A stretch of 62,711 nt of DNA from Desulfomonilia bacterium (GTDB taxonomy: Bacteria > Desulfobacterota > Desulfomonilia > UBA1062), in assembly GCA_036567785.1 (NCBI GenBank), contig DATCTV010000006.1:1-62711 (forward strand), in the 5' to 3' direction. Every line of letters begins with the position of its first letter. The first letter of the stretch is position 1. The notes under the pieces were generated by a model. That model had not been told where the DNA came from. It saw only the letters and a list, made by a program, of their open reading frames with translations, and did not search any database. This document shows, piece after piece, positions 35,396 through 44,914 of this stretch. A program made the position numbers and the translations under genes.

Positions 35396-35424
35396 AAGGA
35401 TATCTGATACGATATCCTTTCATA
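35391..35424 (+). terminator. 14-bp perfect hairpin covering the stop codon
   Basis: TATGAAAGGATATC (35391-35404) and GATATCCTTTCATA (35411-35424) form a perfect 14-bp stem with a 6-nt loop. The stop codon of the lipase-like gene (35393-35395) is inside the left arm. No U-run follows, so it may stabilise mRNA or slow ribosomes rather than act as a classic terminator. Confidence 0.6.
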
Positions 35425-35443
35425 TTCAGACAAAGCAGGTTCT

Positions 35444-37762
35444 TTAGAACCCTCCGCCTTCTTTCGGCGACGGCCCCAATGTGAAAACGAGAAATCCACC
35501 GTCTTTTATGTCGGCATGCCTTAAGGACGGTTTCGTCAGTCTGATGCCGTTGAGCGTCGCCTTCTGCACATACATATTTGCAAGCGACTGATTCTCGGCG
35601 ACAACAGTCAGGGTTCTGCCGCCGCCCATATTGATTTCAGCCCTGTCAACTATGGGCGCCCCGATCCAGTACCGGTCGGTTCCCGCGACAGGATAAAGAC
35701 CGATTGCCGAAAAGATATACCAGGCGCTCAAAGTGCCTCCGTCATCATTGCCGTCCAGTCCGTTTACATCCGTGCTGTGGCGTTCGGTAAGCGCCCATCT
35801 AACCCATTTCTGGGTCAGTTCAGGTTTCCCTGCCTCGTTGAAAAGATAAGGCGCATGGATGTCGTGCTGATTTCCCTGCCAGTAGCCGGGCCCGGGATCG
35901 ATGGCGGCACGTGTTCTGCTGGCATCTGACATGAAATTGTCAAGTTCGGTGATGAAATAATCCTTACTCTTGAAAAGTCCGATGAACCCGGCAGGATCAT
36001 GCGGAGCGGTCCATCGCCAGTGTCTGGGCCCGCCTTCGCAATATGCCCTTGCAATTTCCTCAGGAAGTATGTCGTCATAATAGCTTGTTATATTCGGATA
36101 AAAAGGCTCAAGCCAGGAACCATTCGAATACCTTGGCTGAAAATACTGAGTCTCGGGATTGAAAATATTTCTGTAGGTCATCGATTTTTCCCTGAATAAA
36201 GCCGCATCTTCGGGTTTTCCAAGCGCCTCGGCAAGCAGTGCGATGCTCCCGTCTGCCCATGCATATTCCAGTGTACGGCTGACCGACTCCTTTATTTTGT
36301 CATCAGGGCAATACCCGTAAGCTATGCATTCAAGATTGCCGTCCCTTACATCGGCATCTGACGGACCTTTTTCAAGCGATGTCAGCTTCATGTATTCATA
36401 TGCTTCGGCAGCTTCGAAATCAGTTATACCTTTGAGATAGCTTTCAGCCATGATCATGTCGGCCGGAGTGCCGAACATGGATCCGGTATATCCGCTGCCG
36501 GAAGGCCATCTGGGAAGCGTTCCTCCCATGCGGGCCATACGGATAAGGCTCTTCAGGCAGTCCCTCTGAATTTCCGGGGCGATCATTACAAGAAGCGGAT
36601 GCTCGGTCCTGAATGTATCCCATAACGACATGTCGGTACGGTAAGTATAATCATCAGCAACACCTACCTGATTCTTGAAACCAAGGTATCGCCTGTTAAC
36701 ATCGGTAAAATCTGTTGGCATTATCATCACATGATACAGTGCGGTGTAGAATATGGTTCTAATCTCAGGATCAGCAGTTTCCATATTTATCCTGGAAAGC
36801 CATGCCTCCCATGTCTGACGTGCGGCGTTTCTTACCCCTTCGAAATCAAGAGACCCCGCTTCAGCATCAAGATTTTCTCTTGCGTTCTCAAGGCTTACAA
36901 AGCTCATGCCGATTTTGATTTCAACGGGGTTGTTTTTTATGTTGCCGAAATTGATGTCAGCGCCAGCATCGTCTCCTGAGGATTCAAGCTTTCCTCCAAC
37001 ATTCTCACCGTCGCTCCATGTGGCAAATGTTGCAAAAGGTCTGTTGAAACGGGCCACGAAATATCCCTTGAGGCCGCCGTATCGACTCGAAAATGCTGTC
37101 AGAACCCGGCCTTCACCTTCAATTTCCCTGGTATCAGGAAGAATTTTCACCCTGCCTTCGGTCGCATGGCCGCCTGCAAGGAAACTGGTCGCATCTATCA
37201 GTATGTGTGCATCCCTGCCAGAGCCGAATGTATAACGGTGGACGCCGACATGTTTGGTGGCTGTCAGTTCGGCAAGACAGTTTATTACAGGCAGGTTCAC
37301 TGCATAATAGCCGGCAGTTGCAACCTCCTGCTTATGTGAGAAGTAAAGCGGCTTCTTCAGCCTGTCTGCAGGGTCAAAGTTACCGACAGAAGGCCTCACC
37401 CTGAAATGGCCAAGGTCAATTGCGCCCGTGCCGGAAAGCCTTGTATGGCTGAACCCCCACAGATAATTGTGGCCGTAATAATAACCGGCTGTCCCGCACT
37501 TTATAATATTGTTGCCCCCGGGGAAGGTCGTATCCGGGCTAAGTCTGACCATTCCGAAAGGTGTTGTTGCGCCCGGAAAGAGCATGGCGCTTGCCCAGGG
37601 TATGCCGCCTGTGCCGATGAATGGATCAACCCACCTGCCCAGTTCTCCAGGCTTTGTATCAGGCATGGGCTCGCACCGAGAAAGGCCGAGCATGAATAAG
37701 GCAGAAAAAATCATTACCGCTATTAATGTCAGGCGGAAAAAAGTGTTCCCTGATGTTCTCAT
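35444..37762 (-). CDS. GH92-family exo-alpha-mannosidase, exported
   Basis: A 772-residue GH92 enzyme, a calcium-dependent inverting exo-alpha-mannosidase family. VDPFIGTGG, FPGATTPFGMVRLSPDT, GFSHTRLSGTG and the C-terminal GLDGNDDGGTLSAWYIFSAIGLYPVAG are the family blocks (last one quoted in two parts: GLDGNDDGGTLSAWYIF and SAIGLYPVAG). The N-terminal signal peptide ends near LSRC, not a standard lipobox, so it may be periplasmic or anchored. I chose the ATG at 37762 because AGGAG sits 7 nt upstream; an ATG 15 nt earlier contains that site. Likely substrate: mannose-rich glycans. Confidence 0.92.
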   Translation of the reverse strand: MRTSGNTFFRLTLIAVMIFSALFMLGLSRCEPMPDTKPGELGRWVDPFIGTGGIPWASAMLFPGATTPFGMVRLSPDTTFPGGNNIIKCGTAGYYYGHNYLWGFSHTRLSGTGAIDLGHFRVRPSVGNFDPADRLKKPLYFSHKQEVATAGYYAVNLPVINCLAELTATKHVGVHRYTFGSGRDAHILIDATSFLAGGHATEGRVKILPDTREIEGEGRVLTAFSSRYGGLKGYFVARFNRPFATFATWSDGENVGGKLESSGDDAGADINFGNIKNNPVEIKIGMSFVSLENARENLDAEAGSLDFEGVRNAARQTWEAWLSRINMETADPEIRTIFYTALYHVMIMPTDFTDVNRRYLGFKNQVGVADDYTYRTDMSLWDTFRTEHPLLVMIAPEIQRDCLKSLIRMARMGGTLPRWPSGSGYTGSMFGTPADMIMAESYLKGITDFEAAEAYEYMKLTSLEKGPSDADVRDGNLECIAYGYCPDDKIKESVSRTLEYAWADGSIALLAEALGKPEDAALFREKSMTYRNIFNPETQYFQPRYSNGSWLEPFYPNITSYYDDILPEEIARAYCEGGPRHWRWTAPHDPAGFIGLFKSKDYFITELDNFMSDASRTRAAIDPGPGYWQGNQHDIHAPYLFNEAGKPELTQKWVRWALTERHSTDVNGLDGNDDGGTLSAWYIFSAIGLYPVAGTDRYWIGAPIVDRAEINMGGGRTLTVVAENQSLANMYVQKATLNGIRLTKPSLRHADIKDGGFLVFTLGPSPKEGGGF

Positions 37763-37809
37763 TTTACAGCTCCTCATACGTAAACGGAATAAAAGAAAAA
37801 CCTTAATTA

Positions 37810-37838
37810 AAATTATTGACTAAGACCTCCCGTGTCAA
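37810..37838 (-). promoter_or_regulatory. Promoter of the GH92 gene
   Basis: On the minus strand TTGACA (37838-37833) is followed after 17 nt by TAATTT (37815-37810), about 50 nt before the ATG at 37762. A good match to the sigma-70-type consensus. Confidence 0.6.
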
Positions 37839-37876
37839 GGTCATTAATCCATCTTATCGTGTTCAAAAAGAAATAA

Positions 37877-39169
37877 TCAGGCCATGCCGCTCCTGACGGA
37901 TTTGTCCTGCAGGATATGAACAACCGTCGGGTCGACAAGCCCCATACCCTCGAAGGAAACCCTGCACAGGTTTTTTATCGACTCTTCAGGTGAACCTCCC
38001 AGCACGCCGTCGGTCTCCGACAGACCGTAACCTGCCAGCGCCATAAAGGCTGAGCGCACGGCTGTTTCTGCACCGCTCATGATCTTCATCGAGCATCCGG
38101 GTTTGGCCCCATCACAGATTATGCCGCACAGGTCGCCGATTACATTATCGATTGCATAACCTATCTTCTTCATGTCAATGCCGGCATTCTGATATACGAG
38201 GGCAATGGCGGCGGAGATGCTTGCCGCTATCGCGCAGCCGCAAATGACGGAGAGTTCTCCCATGAAGCATTTGACATAGGAGTTGACCGCATGGGATATC
38301 GCAATGCTCTCCACTATGCGATCAATCTCGATATCCTGATGCCTGCCCACTATATATGGGACAAGGATCGTGAGCGAACCCTGATTGCCGCTGCCGCCGC
38401 TTGTCATGACCGGTTCGGGCATGCCGCCCATTCTTGCATCTACCGCCGAAGCGACAGCCAGTTTGACCCTGTAGGAAAGGTCGTTGGCCATTATCCCTTC
38501 CTTCATCATATGTTTGAGCTGGTATGCGGTTCTCTTCATGTCGATTCCCTTCAAGGATACGGCTATGTTCATGTCTATTCCACGCTGAATGTAGGCCCGG
38601 TCATCCGCATCCATCACGATGACATTTTTCAGGACATCTTCAAGCTTCATCTCCCGCATGACATCCTTGTATCCCTTTTCGCGGGAACCTGCATGAGGGT
38701 GCTTTTCTATTATCGATTTCCCGTCTTTTTCGAGTTTAACGATGTTTGTATGCCCTTCAGCAACTACACATCGGACAACTGAGACACCGTCTGCAGCCTC
38801 GACCTCGACATGAAATTCCTTTTCGTCTTCCTTGCAGCAATATTGAAGCTTTCCTGAAGCTATAAGCTCTTTTGCAATATTTAAAACTTCAGGGGAAACA
38901 TCCTTTAATATTTCAAGACGCAGTGAAGATTTTGCAATAGCGGCTCCGAGCGCCGCCGCAATCGCATTCCCTTTTGCGCCGCCGCTGTTGGGTACCGTTA
39001 CGGCCGCCCCGTTCTTGTATGTGCCGGGATCCACGTAAAGCGTTATTTTTTCAACAGGTCCGCCCAGCAGTTCGACTGCGGCAGCGGCGGTATATGCACA
39101 TGAAATGGGTTCGGTGCAGCCTATTGCCGGAAAAACTTCATTTTCAAATATATTTTTCAAAAGATTCAT
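37877..39169 (-). CDS. L-cysteine desulfidase / serine-dehydratase-like iron-sulfur protein (UPF0597)
   Basis: A 430-residue protein of the CdsB/YhaM type (UPF0597), related to the alpha chain of iron-sulfur serine dehydratases. PAIGCTEPISCAY, CGCAIAASISA and GIICDGAKPGCSMK supply the cysteines of the [4Fe-4S] site. It should break L-cysteine to sulfide, pyruvate and ammonia, or act on serine. It diverges from an AspT-type transporter, so amino-acid uptake and degradation may be linked. Full length. Confidence 0.88.
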   Translation of the reverse strand: MNLLKNIFENEVFPAIGCTEPISCAYTAAAAVELLGGPVEKITLYVDPGTYKNGAAVTVPNSGGAKGNAIAAALGAAIAKSSLRLEILKDVSPEVLNIAKELIASGKLQYCCKEDEKEFHVEVEAADGVSVVRCVVAEGHTNIVKLEKDGKSIIEKHPHAGSREKGYKDVMREMKLEDVLKNVIVMDADDRAYIQRGIDMNIAVSLKGIDMKRTAYQLKHMMKEGIMANDLSYRVKLAVASAVDARMGGMPEPVMTSGGSGNQGSLTILVPYIVGRHQDIEIDRIVESIAISHAVNSYVKCFMGELSVICGCAIAASISAAIALVYQNAGIDMKKIGYAIDNVIGDLCGIICDGAKPGCSMKIMSGAETAVRSAFMALAGYGLSETDGVLGGSPEESIKNLCRVSFEGMGLVDPTVVHILQDKSVRSGMA

Positions 39170-39263
39170 GTACGCCTCCGGTAAAATTTAGTATTAATAA
39201 CAAGTTAGTTGATAGTAGCATGCGGCGTAATACCGCATCAAGGATGAAATCCGGGAGGTAATG

Positions 39264-40952
39264 ATGATCGAAGATTTTGTAAAGATTGCACAACAGAATC
39301 CTGAAATACTTGTCTTCCTTTCCCTTGCTGCAGGGTATGCCATAGGCAAAATCAAGGTAAAAGGATTCGGGCTCGGCTCGACGGCTTCCGTTCTGATTGC
39401 TGCGATGGTATTCGGCCAGATCAGCATCGAGGTCCCGGGAATACTTAAAAGCATAAGTTTCGCGTTGTTTGCCTTCTGCATCGGCTATCAGGTCGGCCCA
39501 CAGTTTTTCGGGGCGCTTAGAAAAGAAGGTTTGAATTATTTATGGATATCTCTCGTCGTTGCATTTGCAGGTCTTATAACTGCCGTAATACTGGGTAAGA
39601 TACTGCACTTTGACCCGGGCACCACGGCAGGTCTTTTTGCAGGATCGATGACCCAGTCTGCGGCAATAGGAACCGCGCAGGGTGCGGTGGAGCACCTCAA
39701 AATCAGTGAGGCGGACAAGGCGTTGCTGAACGGCAACATCGCAATCGCATATGCAATCACATACATATTCGGCACAGTCGGCGTAATATTCCTATTTAAG
39801 ATTCTGCCAAATCTCATGAGAATAAATATAAAAGATGAAGCGGAGAAACTTGAGAAAACAATGGGCGGCCTGTCGGATACATCTAAAAATCCTGAGTTGT
39901 TTTCATGGTCAAAGCAGGTGGAAATAAGGGCATATAAGGCATCAAACGCCATGGCTGTAGGTAAAACCGTGAGCGACGTAGAGAAGCTGTTCTTTCCTGC
40001 AAGGATTGCCATCAACAGGATCAAACGAGGTGACAGCATCCTGGAAGCAAGGCAGGACATGATTGTCAATTCAGGCGATATTCTTGTTGCTACAGGTAAA
40101 CATACCGGCCTGGTAAATGCACAGGATTACATAGGTCATGAAATAGATGTATCGACTGTTGTAGAGCTTATAGGGGAATCCCTTGAGGTATGTGTCCTTA
40201 ATCCCGAGATCGCGGGCAAAACCCTTGAAGAGCTTGCCCGTTACAAGGATGGCGCGCATGGTGTTTTCCTGAGAAAGATAACAAGGCAAGGCTCCGAACT
40301 GCCCATACTAAGCGGCACAGTCATAAACAAATGCGATATAATTCAGCTTGTAGGCGAGAAAAGCGACGTAGACCGCGTTGCAAAGGTAATCGGATATGCC
40401 GAAAAGCCTACATCCGCTACAGACCTGATCATGGTCGGCATGGGGTGTGCGATAGGCACTCTTATCGGCCTCCTGGTGCTTCCCGTTGCAGGCATACCCA
40501 TAACTCTGGGCTCGGCCGGCGGTATCCTTTTCGCAGGACTTGTCTTCGGTTGGCTGCGCTCAAAGAGACCGACCTTCGGCCGGATACCCGAGGGCGGACA
40601 ATGGCTGTTGAATGACCTGGGGCTTAATCTGTTCATCGCCTGCATCGGACTTGCTTCCGGCAGGCAGGCCCTTCATGCGCTTCAAGCTTCCGGACTGTCC
40701 GTATTCCTGGCCGGAGCCGTACTGGCGATTATCCCTATTATTATAGGCCTTATATTCGGAAGATATCTCCTTAAAATGAATCCCGTGCTGCTGCTTGGCG
40801 CCCTTACCGGTGCGCGGGTTATTCCTGCCGCGCTCAATACACTTCAGGATGATGCAGAAAGCAATACCCCGGTGATCGGTTTTGCAGCGCCCTTTGCATT
40901 TGCAAATGTATTCCTTACCGTCATGGGAAGTGTGATTATAAACATTATGTGA
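39264..40952 (+). CDS. aspT: AspT/YidE-family antiporter with TrkA_C domains
   Basis: A 562-residue membrane protein. Two hydrophobic halves (about 10-190 and 385-560) carry the duplicated AspT-type transport domain (FGLGSTASVLIAAMVFG, GSMTQSAAIGTAQGA, GARVIPAALNTLQDDA). Between them lie two TrkA_C-like domains (about 205-375; ILVATGK, IIQLVGEK). The best-known member exchanges aspartate for alanine, but substrates vary. ATG at 39264 gives better spacing to GGAGG than the adjacent ATG at 39261. It diverges from the cysteine-desulfidase gene. Confidence 0.85.
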   Translation: MIEDFVKIAQQNPEILVFLSLAAGYAIGKIKVKGFGLGSTASVLIAAMVFGQISIEVPGILKSISFALFAFCIGYQVGPQFFGALRKEGLNYLWISLVVAFAGLITAVILGKILHFDPGTTAGLFAGSMTQSAAIGTAQGAVEHLKISEADKALLNGNIAIAYAITYIFGTVGVIFLFKILPNLMRINIKDEAEKLEKTMGGLSDTSKNPELFSWSKQVEIRAYKASNAMAVGKTVSDVEKLFFPARIAINRIKRGDSILEARQDMIVNSGDILVATGKHTGLVNAQDYIGHEIDVSTVVELIGESLEVCVLNPEIAGKTLEELARYKDGAHGVFLRKITRQGSELPILSGTVINKCDIIQLVGEKSDVDRVAKVIGYAEKPTSATDLIMVGMGCAIGTLIGLLVLPVAGIPITLGSAGGILFAGLVFGWLRSKRPTFGRIPEGGQWLLNDLGLNLFIACIGLASGRQALHALQASGLSVFLAGAVLAIIPIIIGLIFGRYLLKMNPVLLLGALTGARVIPAALNTLQDDAESNTPVIGFAAPFAFANVFLTVMGSVIINIM

Positions 40953-40984
40953 GTTTGTTTACCCGGCTGACGCGCCGCCGGCTT

Positions 40985-41530
40985 TTACTTCTCCCTGTTG
41001 ACCATGGAAAGGAAATAATCGATAAAAACAGGATTGTCAGTTAGTTCGGGGTGAAATGTCGAAAGAAGGATATTGCCTGATCGAACTGAAACGATGTGGC
41101 CGTCAAGCTCGCTCAGAATCTCGCAGGAATCGTTTACCCTGGTTATCCTCGGCGCACGGATGAAAACCATGGGAATTTGTTTTTCAAGAAATGAACCGTT
41201 TTTAACAAAACTGTCGAGCTGGGCACCATAGGCATTTCTTTCAATATTTACATCAATGCATTCAAGGATACCGCCCTTTGACAGCAGGATGACGCCGGCA
41301 CACGTCCCCCATACCGGCAGGCCCGTTTTGATAAGCTTTTTCAAAGGCTCAACGAGCCCGGCAAGTCGGATCAGCTTTGTAAGCGTCGTGCTTTCACCGC
41401 CGGGCAGAATCAGCCCCTTGATGCCTTCAAGGTGCTCGGGATAACGGATATATTTATAGGGGATGCCACGCTCGGCCAATTTGTTTGCATGTTCGACGAC
41501 ATCCCCCTGAAGGGCAAGAATCCCGATCAT
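40985..41530 (-). CDS. pdxT: Pyridoxal 5'-phosphate synthase glutaminase subunit PdxT
   Basis: A 181-residue class I glutaminase that feeds ammonia to PdxS. IGILALQGDVVEH starts the family, PGGESTT follows, the catalytic Cys is in WGTCAGVILLS and the His-Glu pair is in STFHPEL. Its start overlaps the pdxS stop by 1 nt (TAATG), as expected for partners made in a fixed ratio. Confidence 0.97.
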   Translation of the reverse strand: MIGILALQGDVVEHANKLAERGIPYKYIRYPEHLEGIKGLILPGGESTTLTKLIRLAGLVEPLKKLIKTGLPVWGTCAGVILLSKGGILECIDVNIERNAYGAQLDSFVKNGSFLEKQIPMVFIRAPRITRVNDSCEILSELDGHIVSVRSGNILLSTFHPELTDNPVFIDYFLSMVNREK

Positions 41531-42414
41531 TACCAGCCTCTTGTTGCCAGCCTCTCTTCTTTCGGAATCGCAGCAATCTCGAGGCCTTTCATTGCAGCCC
41601 CCAGATTTTCGCTGACCCGTGCAATCAGTTTCGGGTCATCATAATGCGCGGTCGCTTCCACTATCGCCTTGGCCATGACAGAGGGGTTTGATGATTTGAA
41701 TATACCGGAGCCTACGAACACCCCGTCAGCGCCGAGTACCATCATCAGCGCCGCATCGGCCGGCGTCGCAATCCCGCCTGCGGCAAAATTCACGACCGGC
41801 AGCCTGCCGTCGGCCTTTATGCCCTTTACCAGACAGACCGGTGCGCCAATTTCCTTGGCATACGCATAGATTTCATCATCCGGCATATTTATGACACGCC
41901 TGACCTGCTGCATGACCGTCCTCATATGGCGGACCGCTTCAACTATATTTCCTGTACCGGCCTCACCCTTTGTGCGTATCATGGCCGCACCCTCGCCTAT
42001 GCGCCTTAACGCCTCGCCAAGATCACGGCAGCCGCATACGAACGGAATCCTGAATGCATGTTTGTCGATATGATTGGTCTCGTCCGCAGGAGTCAGGACT
42101 TCGCTTTCATCAATATAGTCAATCTCAAGCGCCTCAAGGATCTGTGCCTCGACGATATGTCCAATCCTTGCCTTTGCCATCACGGGAATGGTCACGGCCT
42201 GCTTGATCGCCTTGATAATAGTCGGGTCGCTCATCCTGGCAACACCGCCCTGCGCGCGTATGTCGGCCGGAACGCGCTCGAGAGCCATGACGGCTACCGC
42301 TCCCGCATCTTCTGCAATCTTAGCCTGTTCAGGCGTAGTAACATCCATTATGACCCCGCCTTTGAGCATCTGGGCAAGGCCCCTGTTCACCAGAACCTGT
42401 TCATTTCTATCCAT
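41530..42414 (-). CDS. pdxS: Pyridoxal 5'-phosphate synthase subunit PdxS
   Basis: A 294-residue TIM barrel that builds PLP from ribose 5-phosphate, glyceraldehyde 3-phosphate and ammonia. [38 protein letters not shown] (with the active-site Lys) and [14 protein letters not shown] are all in place. Full length; normal partner of pdxT. The 68-nt gap to the upstream coaE gene contains a palindrome. Confidence 0.98.
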   Translation of the reverse strand: MDRNEQVLVNRGLAQMLKGGVIMDVTTPEQAKIAEDAGAVAVMALERVPADIRAQGGVARMSDPTIIKAIKQAVTIPVMAKARIGHIVEAQILEALEIDYIDESEVLTPADETNHIDKHAFRIPFVCGCRDLGEALRRIGEGAAMIRTKGEAGTGNIVEAVRHMRTVMQQVRRVINMPDDEIYAYAKEIGAPVCLVKGIKADGRLPVVNFAAGGIATPADAALMMVLGADGVFVGSGIFKSSNPSVMAKAIVEATAHYDDPKLIARVSENLGAAMKGLEIAAIPKEERLATRGW

Positions 42415-42438
42415 AATCCACCTCTCGTTTAATGCCGT

Positions 42439-42459
42439 CCCAATGGTTTAAACATTGGG
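42439..42459. promoter_or_regulatory. Palindrome between coaE and pdxS
   Basis: CCCAATG (42439-42445) and CATTGGG (42453-42459) are perfect inverted repeats around GTTTAAA, 25 nt upstream of the pdxS start on the minus strand. It could be an operator for pdxST or a weak terminator of coaE; no U-run is present. Confidence 0.45.
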
Positions 42460-42482
42460 TTCTATTAATAGTTATTTTAAGT

Positions 42483-43124
42483 CTAGTCAACCTCGGCACA
42501 CCGGTTTTTCAACATGTCAAAAACTTTTATTGCCTGAGCATATGTCTCATTCACACCCAGACTGTTGTCTATGATGATCGTGGCATATTTTTTCTTTTCA
42601 TCGACCGGCATCTGAGAACGGATCTTCGCCATTGCTGCGGCCCTGTCTATATTATCCCTAACCATAAGCCTTTCAAGCTGGATATCTTCCGGGGCATAGA
42701 CGAGTATGACATCGCTCATGCCCCGGTACATGCCTGATTCAATCAATAGAGGAACATCCAGAATGATGACCGCGCCGGGATTCTTTTCAGCATCACTAAC
42801 CTGCCTGGCCATTTCAGAGAATACTTCTGGATGGACAATACTGTTTAGCACCTGCTTTTTATCCGGGTCATTAAAGATGATGTCACCCAGTGCCTTCCTG
42901 TCGATTTCACCGTTTTCCTGAAGGATGCATTCACCGAAATATTCGATTATCTTCAGGCAGGCCGGCTTTCCCTTAAGGACCGCATCAAAGGCTATTTTAT
43001 CCGCATCAATTATAACCGCCCCGAGTCCGGCAAGCATCTTTGACACAGTCGATTTCCCCGTAGCGATGCTTCCGGTGAGTCCGACAGGTGAAGGTTTCCA
43101 TTCTTTCTCTTTTTGTCCGGCCAT
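42483..43124 (-). CDS. coaE: Dephospho-CoA kinase
   Basis: A 213-residue P-loop kinase for the last step of coenzyme A synthesis. GLTGSIATGKSTVSKML is the Walker A, DADKIAFD the substrate acid, and IVHPEVF plus LDVPLLIESG are family signatures. It has an extra 12 charged residues at the N-terminus (AGQKEKEWKPSP), so a later start is possible, but the frame has no better ATG near the P-loop. It heads the coaE-pdxS-pdxT group. Confidence 0.95.
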   Translation of the reverse strand: MAGQKEKEWKPSPVGLTGSIATGKSTVSKMLAGLGAVIIDADKIAFDAVLKGKPACLKIIEYFGECILQENGEIDRKALGDIIFNDPDKKQVLNSIVHPEVFSEMARQVSDAEKNPGAVIILDVPLLIESGMYRGMSDVILVYAPEDIQLERLMVRDNIDRAAAMAKIRSQMPVDEKKKYATIIIDNSLGVNETYAQAIKVFDMLKNRCAEVD

Positions 43125-43328
43125 ACATGTCCCTTTTCAGTTACAACATTATCTTTTCCAGGCTTATTTCACCATCGTTAAAACCAGTCAGAAATATATA
43201 AAAATATCGCTGCAACATCAACCTCATCATATCAGTTAGATTATGTCTATTATACGCCACACATATATCTTTCTTCGAATCAGTCCCCTCAATGAATCGG
43301 GCGGTTGAAATATCAGTCCATGTTTTAT

Positions 43329-43368
43329 CTTGACTTGAACCTCTTTACGCTATAATGTCTGACATTAT
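43329..43368 (+). promoter_or_regulatory. Promoter and 17-bp operator of the GntR-type regulator
   Basis: TTGACT-like -35 DNA around 43328-43335 and a perfect TATAAT (43351-43356) are overlapped by the exact palindrome ATAATGTCTGACATTAT (43352-43368), 22 nt before the regulator's ATG. The core TGTC-N-GACA is the usual shape of sites for FadR-subfamily GntR proteins, so autorepression is likely. The spacing is 15 or 17 nt depending on which -35 hexamer is used. Confidence 0.8.
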
Positions 43369-43390
43369 GACCTTTTAATGGAAGGTGTTT

Positions 43391-44101
43391 ATGGAACCGC
43401 TTGTCAAAATGAACCTCTCGGAATCGCTTGCAAAGATAATCATAGAACAGATCAAGGACGGGCTTCTGGCACCAGGCTCCAGGTTGCCTACGGAAAAGGA
43501 ACTCATGACGAGATACAGCGTTGGCCGCTCTTCGGTAAGGGAGGCGTTCCAGTCGTTGGCCATAATGGGAGTGCTGGAGACACATCCCGGTCAGGGCACC
43601 TTTGTAAGGGATGTCTCCAGGAATATAGTAGTAACCCCTCATATCTTCTCACCTCTGGTCGGCTTCGAGACAAGTACAGATTTTCTGGAGGCCAGGCTCC
43701 TGATTGAGCCTGCCATAGCAGGACTTGCGGCAAAGAGACATTCTCAGGAAGAGTATGATGAGCTATCCTCACTGCTCGACAAATGCGAGAAAAACATCGC
43801 CGCAAACAAATCCGTGACAAAGCTGAACGGTGAGTTCCATGTGCGCATCGCCCATGCATCCCACAACATAGTCTTCGTGCGTTTCATAGAAGCCATAATC
43901 AGGATGCTTATTGCCCTCGGCGAGTCGCTAGAAAACGACCCGGAATATCTCAAATGGGAGCTCGCCTCTCACAGAGACGTGCTTTCGGCAATCCGTTCAC
44001 GCAAGGCCAGAAATGCCAGGCTTGTCATGGAAAAACATATAAGACAGGTATCCAAATTCCATTCCCGGCTCGATCCTGCCGAAGGCAGGACCAGAATATA
44101 G
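43391..44101 (+). CDS. GntR-family regulator, FadR/FCD subgroup
   Basis: A 236-residue repressor. The N-terminal winged helix (PGSRLPTEKELMTRYSVGRS, then VREAFQSLAIMGVLETHPGQGTFV) is followed by an all-helical FCD ligand domain with LNGEFHVRIAHASHN and ASHRDVLSAI, which holds the metal-binding Asp/His set. FCD proteins sense organic acids such as sugar acids, lactate or glycolate. I took the ATG at 43391 behind GGAAGG. It sits first in the cluster it probably controls, behind its own 17-bp operator. Confidence 0.92.
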   Translation: MEPLVKMNLSESLAKIIIEQIKDGLLAPGSRLPTEKELMTRYSVGRSSVREAFQSLAIMGVLETHPGQGTFVRDVSRNIVVTPHIFSPLVGFETSTDFLEARLLIEPAIAGLAAKRHSQEEYDELSSLLDKCEKNIAANKSVTKLNGEFHVRIAHASHNIVFVRFIEAIIRMLIALGESLENDPEYLKWELASHRDVLSAIRSRKARNARLVMEKHIRQVSKFHSRLDPAEGRTRI

Positions 44102-44128
44102 CTGTATGGAACAAAAGGGTTCAGCAGT

Positions 44129-44914
44129 ATGGAAATAACACTTTCAGGGCATATGACGGTATTGATAGATATTGGAGGCGTGCACTTCCTTACCGATCCC
44201 TGGTTCGGGCCCTGCAATCTCTTTGAAAGGATTCTTGCGCCTCGTCTGATGCCTCCATTCATGGGACTGGATAACATTCCTCCGATCGACGCCATGATCG
44301 TATCACATAACCACATCGACCACTTCGATTCGACGGCCATAGATCTTGCCCGACGAACCGGATGTACGGTCATAGGCTCAACGAAAGCTGTACGGCGCGC
44401 TATAAAAAATGGCATAGACAATACCATAGCTTTGAAGCACGGAGATGAAATCAACTTCAAAGGCGTGTCCATACATGCCGTGTATGCCGCTCACCCTCTG
44501 GCATCCGATGCCATAGGTTTTGCCGTCAGGAAAAGCGGTACGATATACTTCAGTGGCGATACGAGGTTTTCGCAGGAAATCATTGACCACCTGAGTGGCT
44601 TTCACGTCGACATCGCCCTCGTACAGGCTGCCTGCGCACGCTATCCATTCGCAGGAAAGGATGGAATGGACCTGACCGACCTTATGCTCTTTGCAGAAAA
44701 GGTGAGACCTTCGTGGACCATCCCACTGCACCTGGACTGCATCGGAAAGTGGCTTGATCCGGGCCGCGGCATAAGGATCATGAAGGAAAATAAAGAAGAG
44801 GTCTCAGAGGCACTGAGAGACTGGACCGGGGTAATGGAATCGAAATCCCTGGGTGCGAAAATCCTCGAACCAGGAAAGCCATGGCAGCCAGTAAAGGATT
44901 CAAATGTCAGATAA
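44129..44914 (+). CDS. Metallo-beta-lactamase-fold hydrolase (UlaG/Lactamase_B_2 type)
   Basis: A 261-residue metallo-hydrolase. His60, His62, Asp64 and His65 form the HxHxDH metal motif (SHNHIDHFD); YFSGDTRFS supplies the bridging Asp and PLHLDC a late His. Members of this group include ascorbate-6-phosphate lactonase and NAPE-hydrolysing enzymes, so a lactone or ester of a sugar acid is a possible substrate. It follows the regulator by 27 nt and overlaps the GH38-like gene by 11 nt. Confidence 0.82.
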   Translation: MEITLSGHMTVLIDIGGVHFLTDPWFGPCNLFERILAPRLMPPFMGLDNIPPIDAMIVSHNHIDHFDSTAIDLARRTGCTVIGSTKAVRRAIKNGIDNTIALKHGDEINFKGVSIHAVYAAHPLASDAIGFAVRKSGTIYFSGDTRFSQEIIDHLSGFHVDIALVQAACARYPFAGKDGMDLTDLMLFAEKVRPSWTIPLHLDCIGKWLDPGRGIRIMKENKEEVSEALRDWTGVMESKSLGAKILEPGKPWQPVKDSNVR

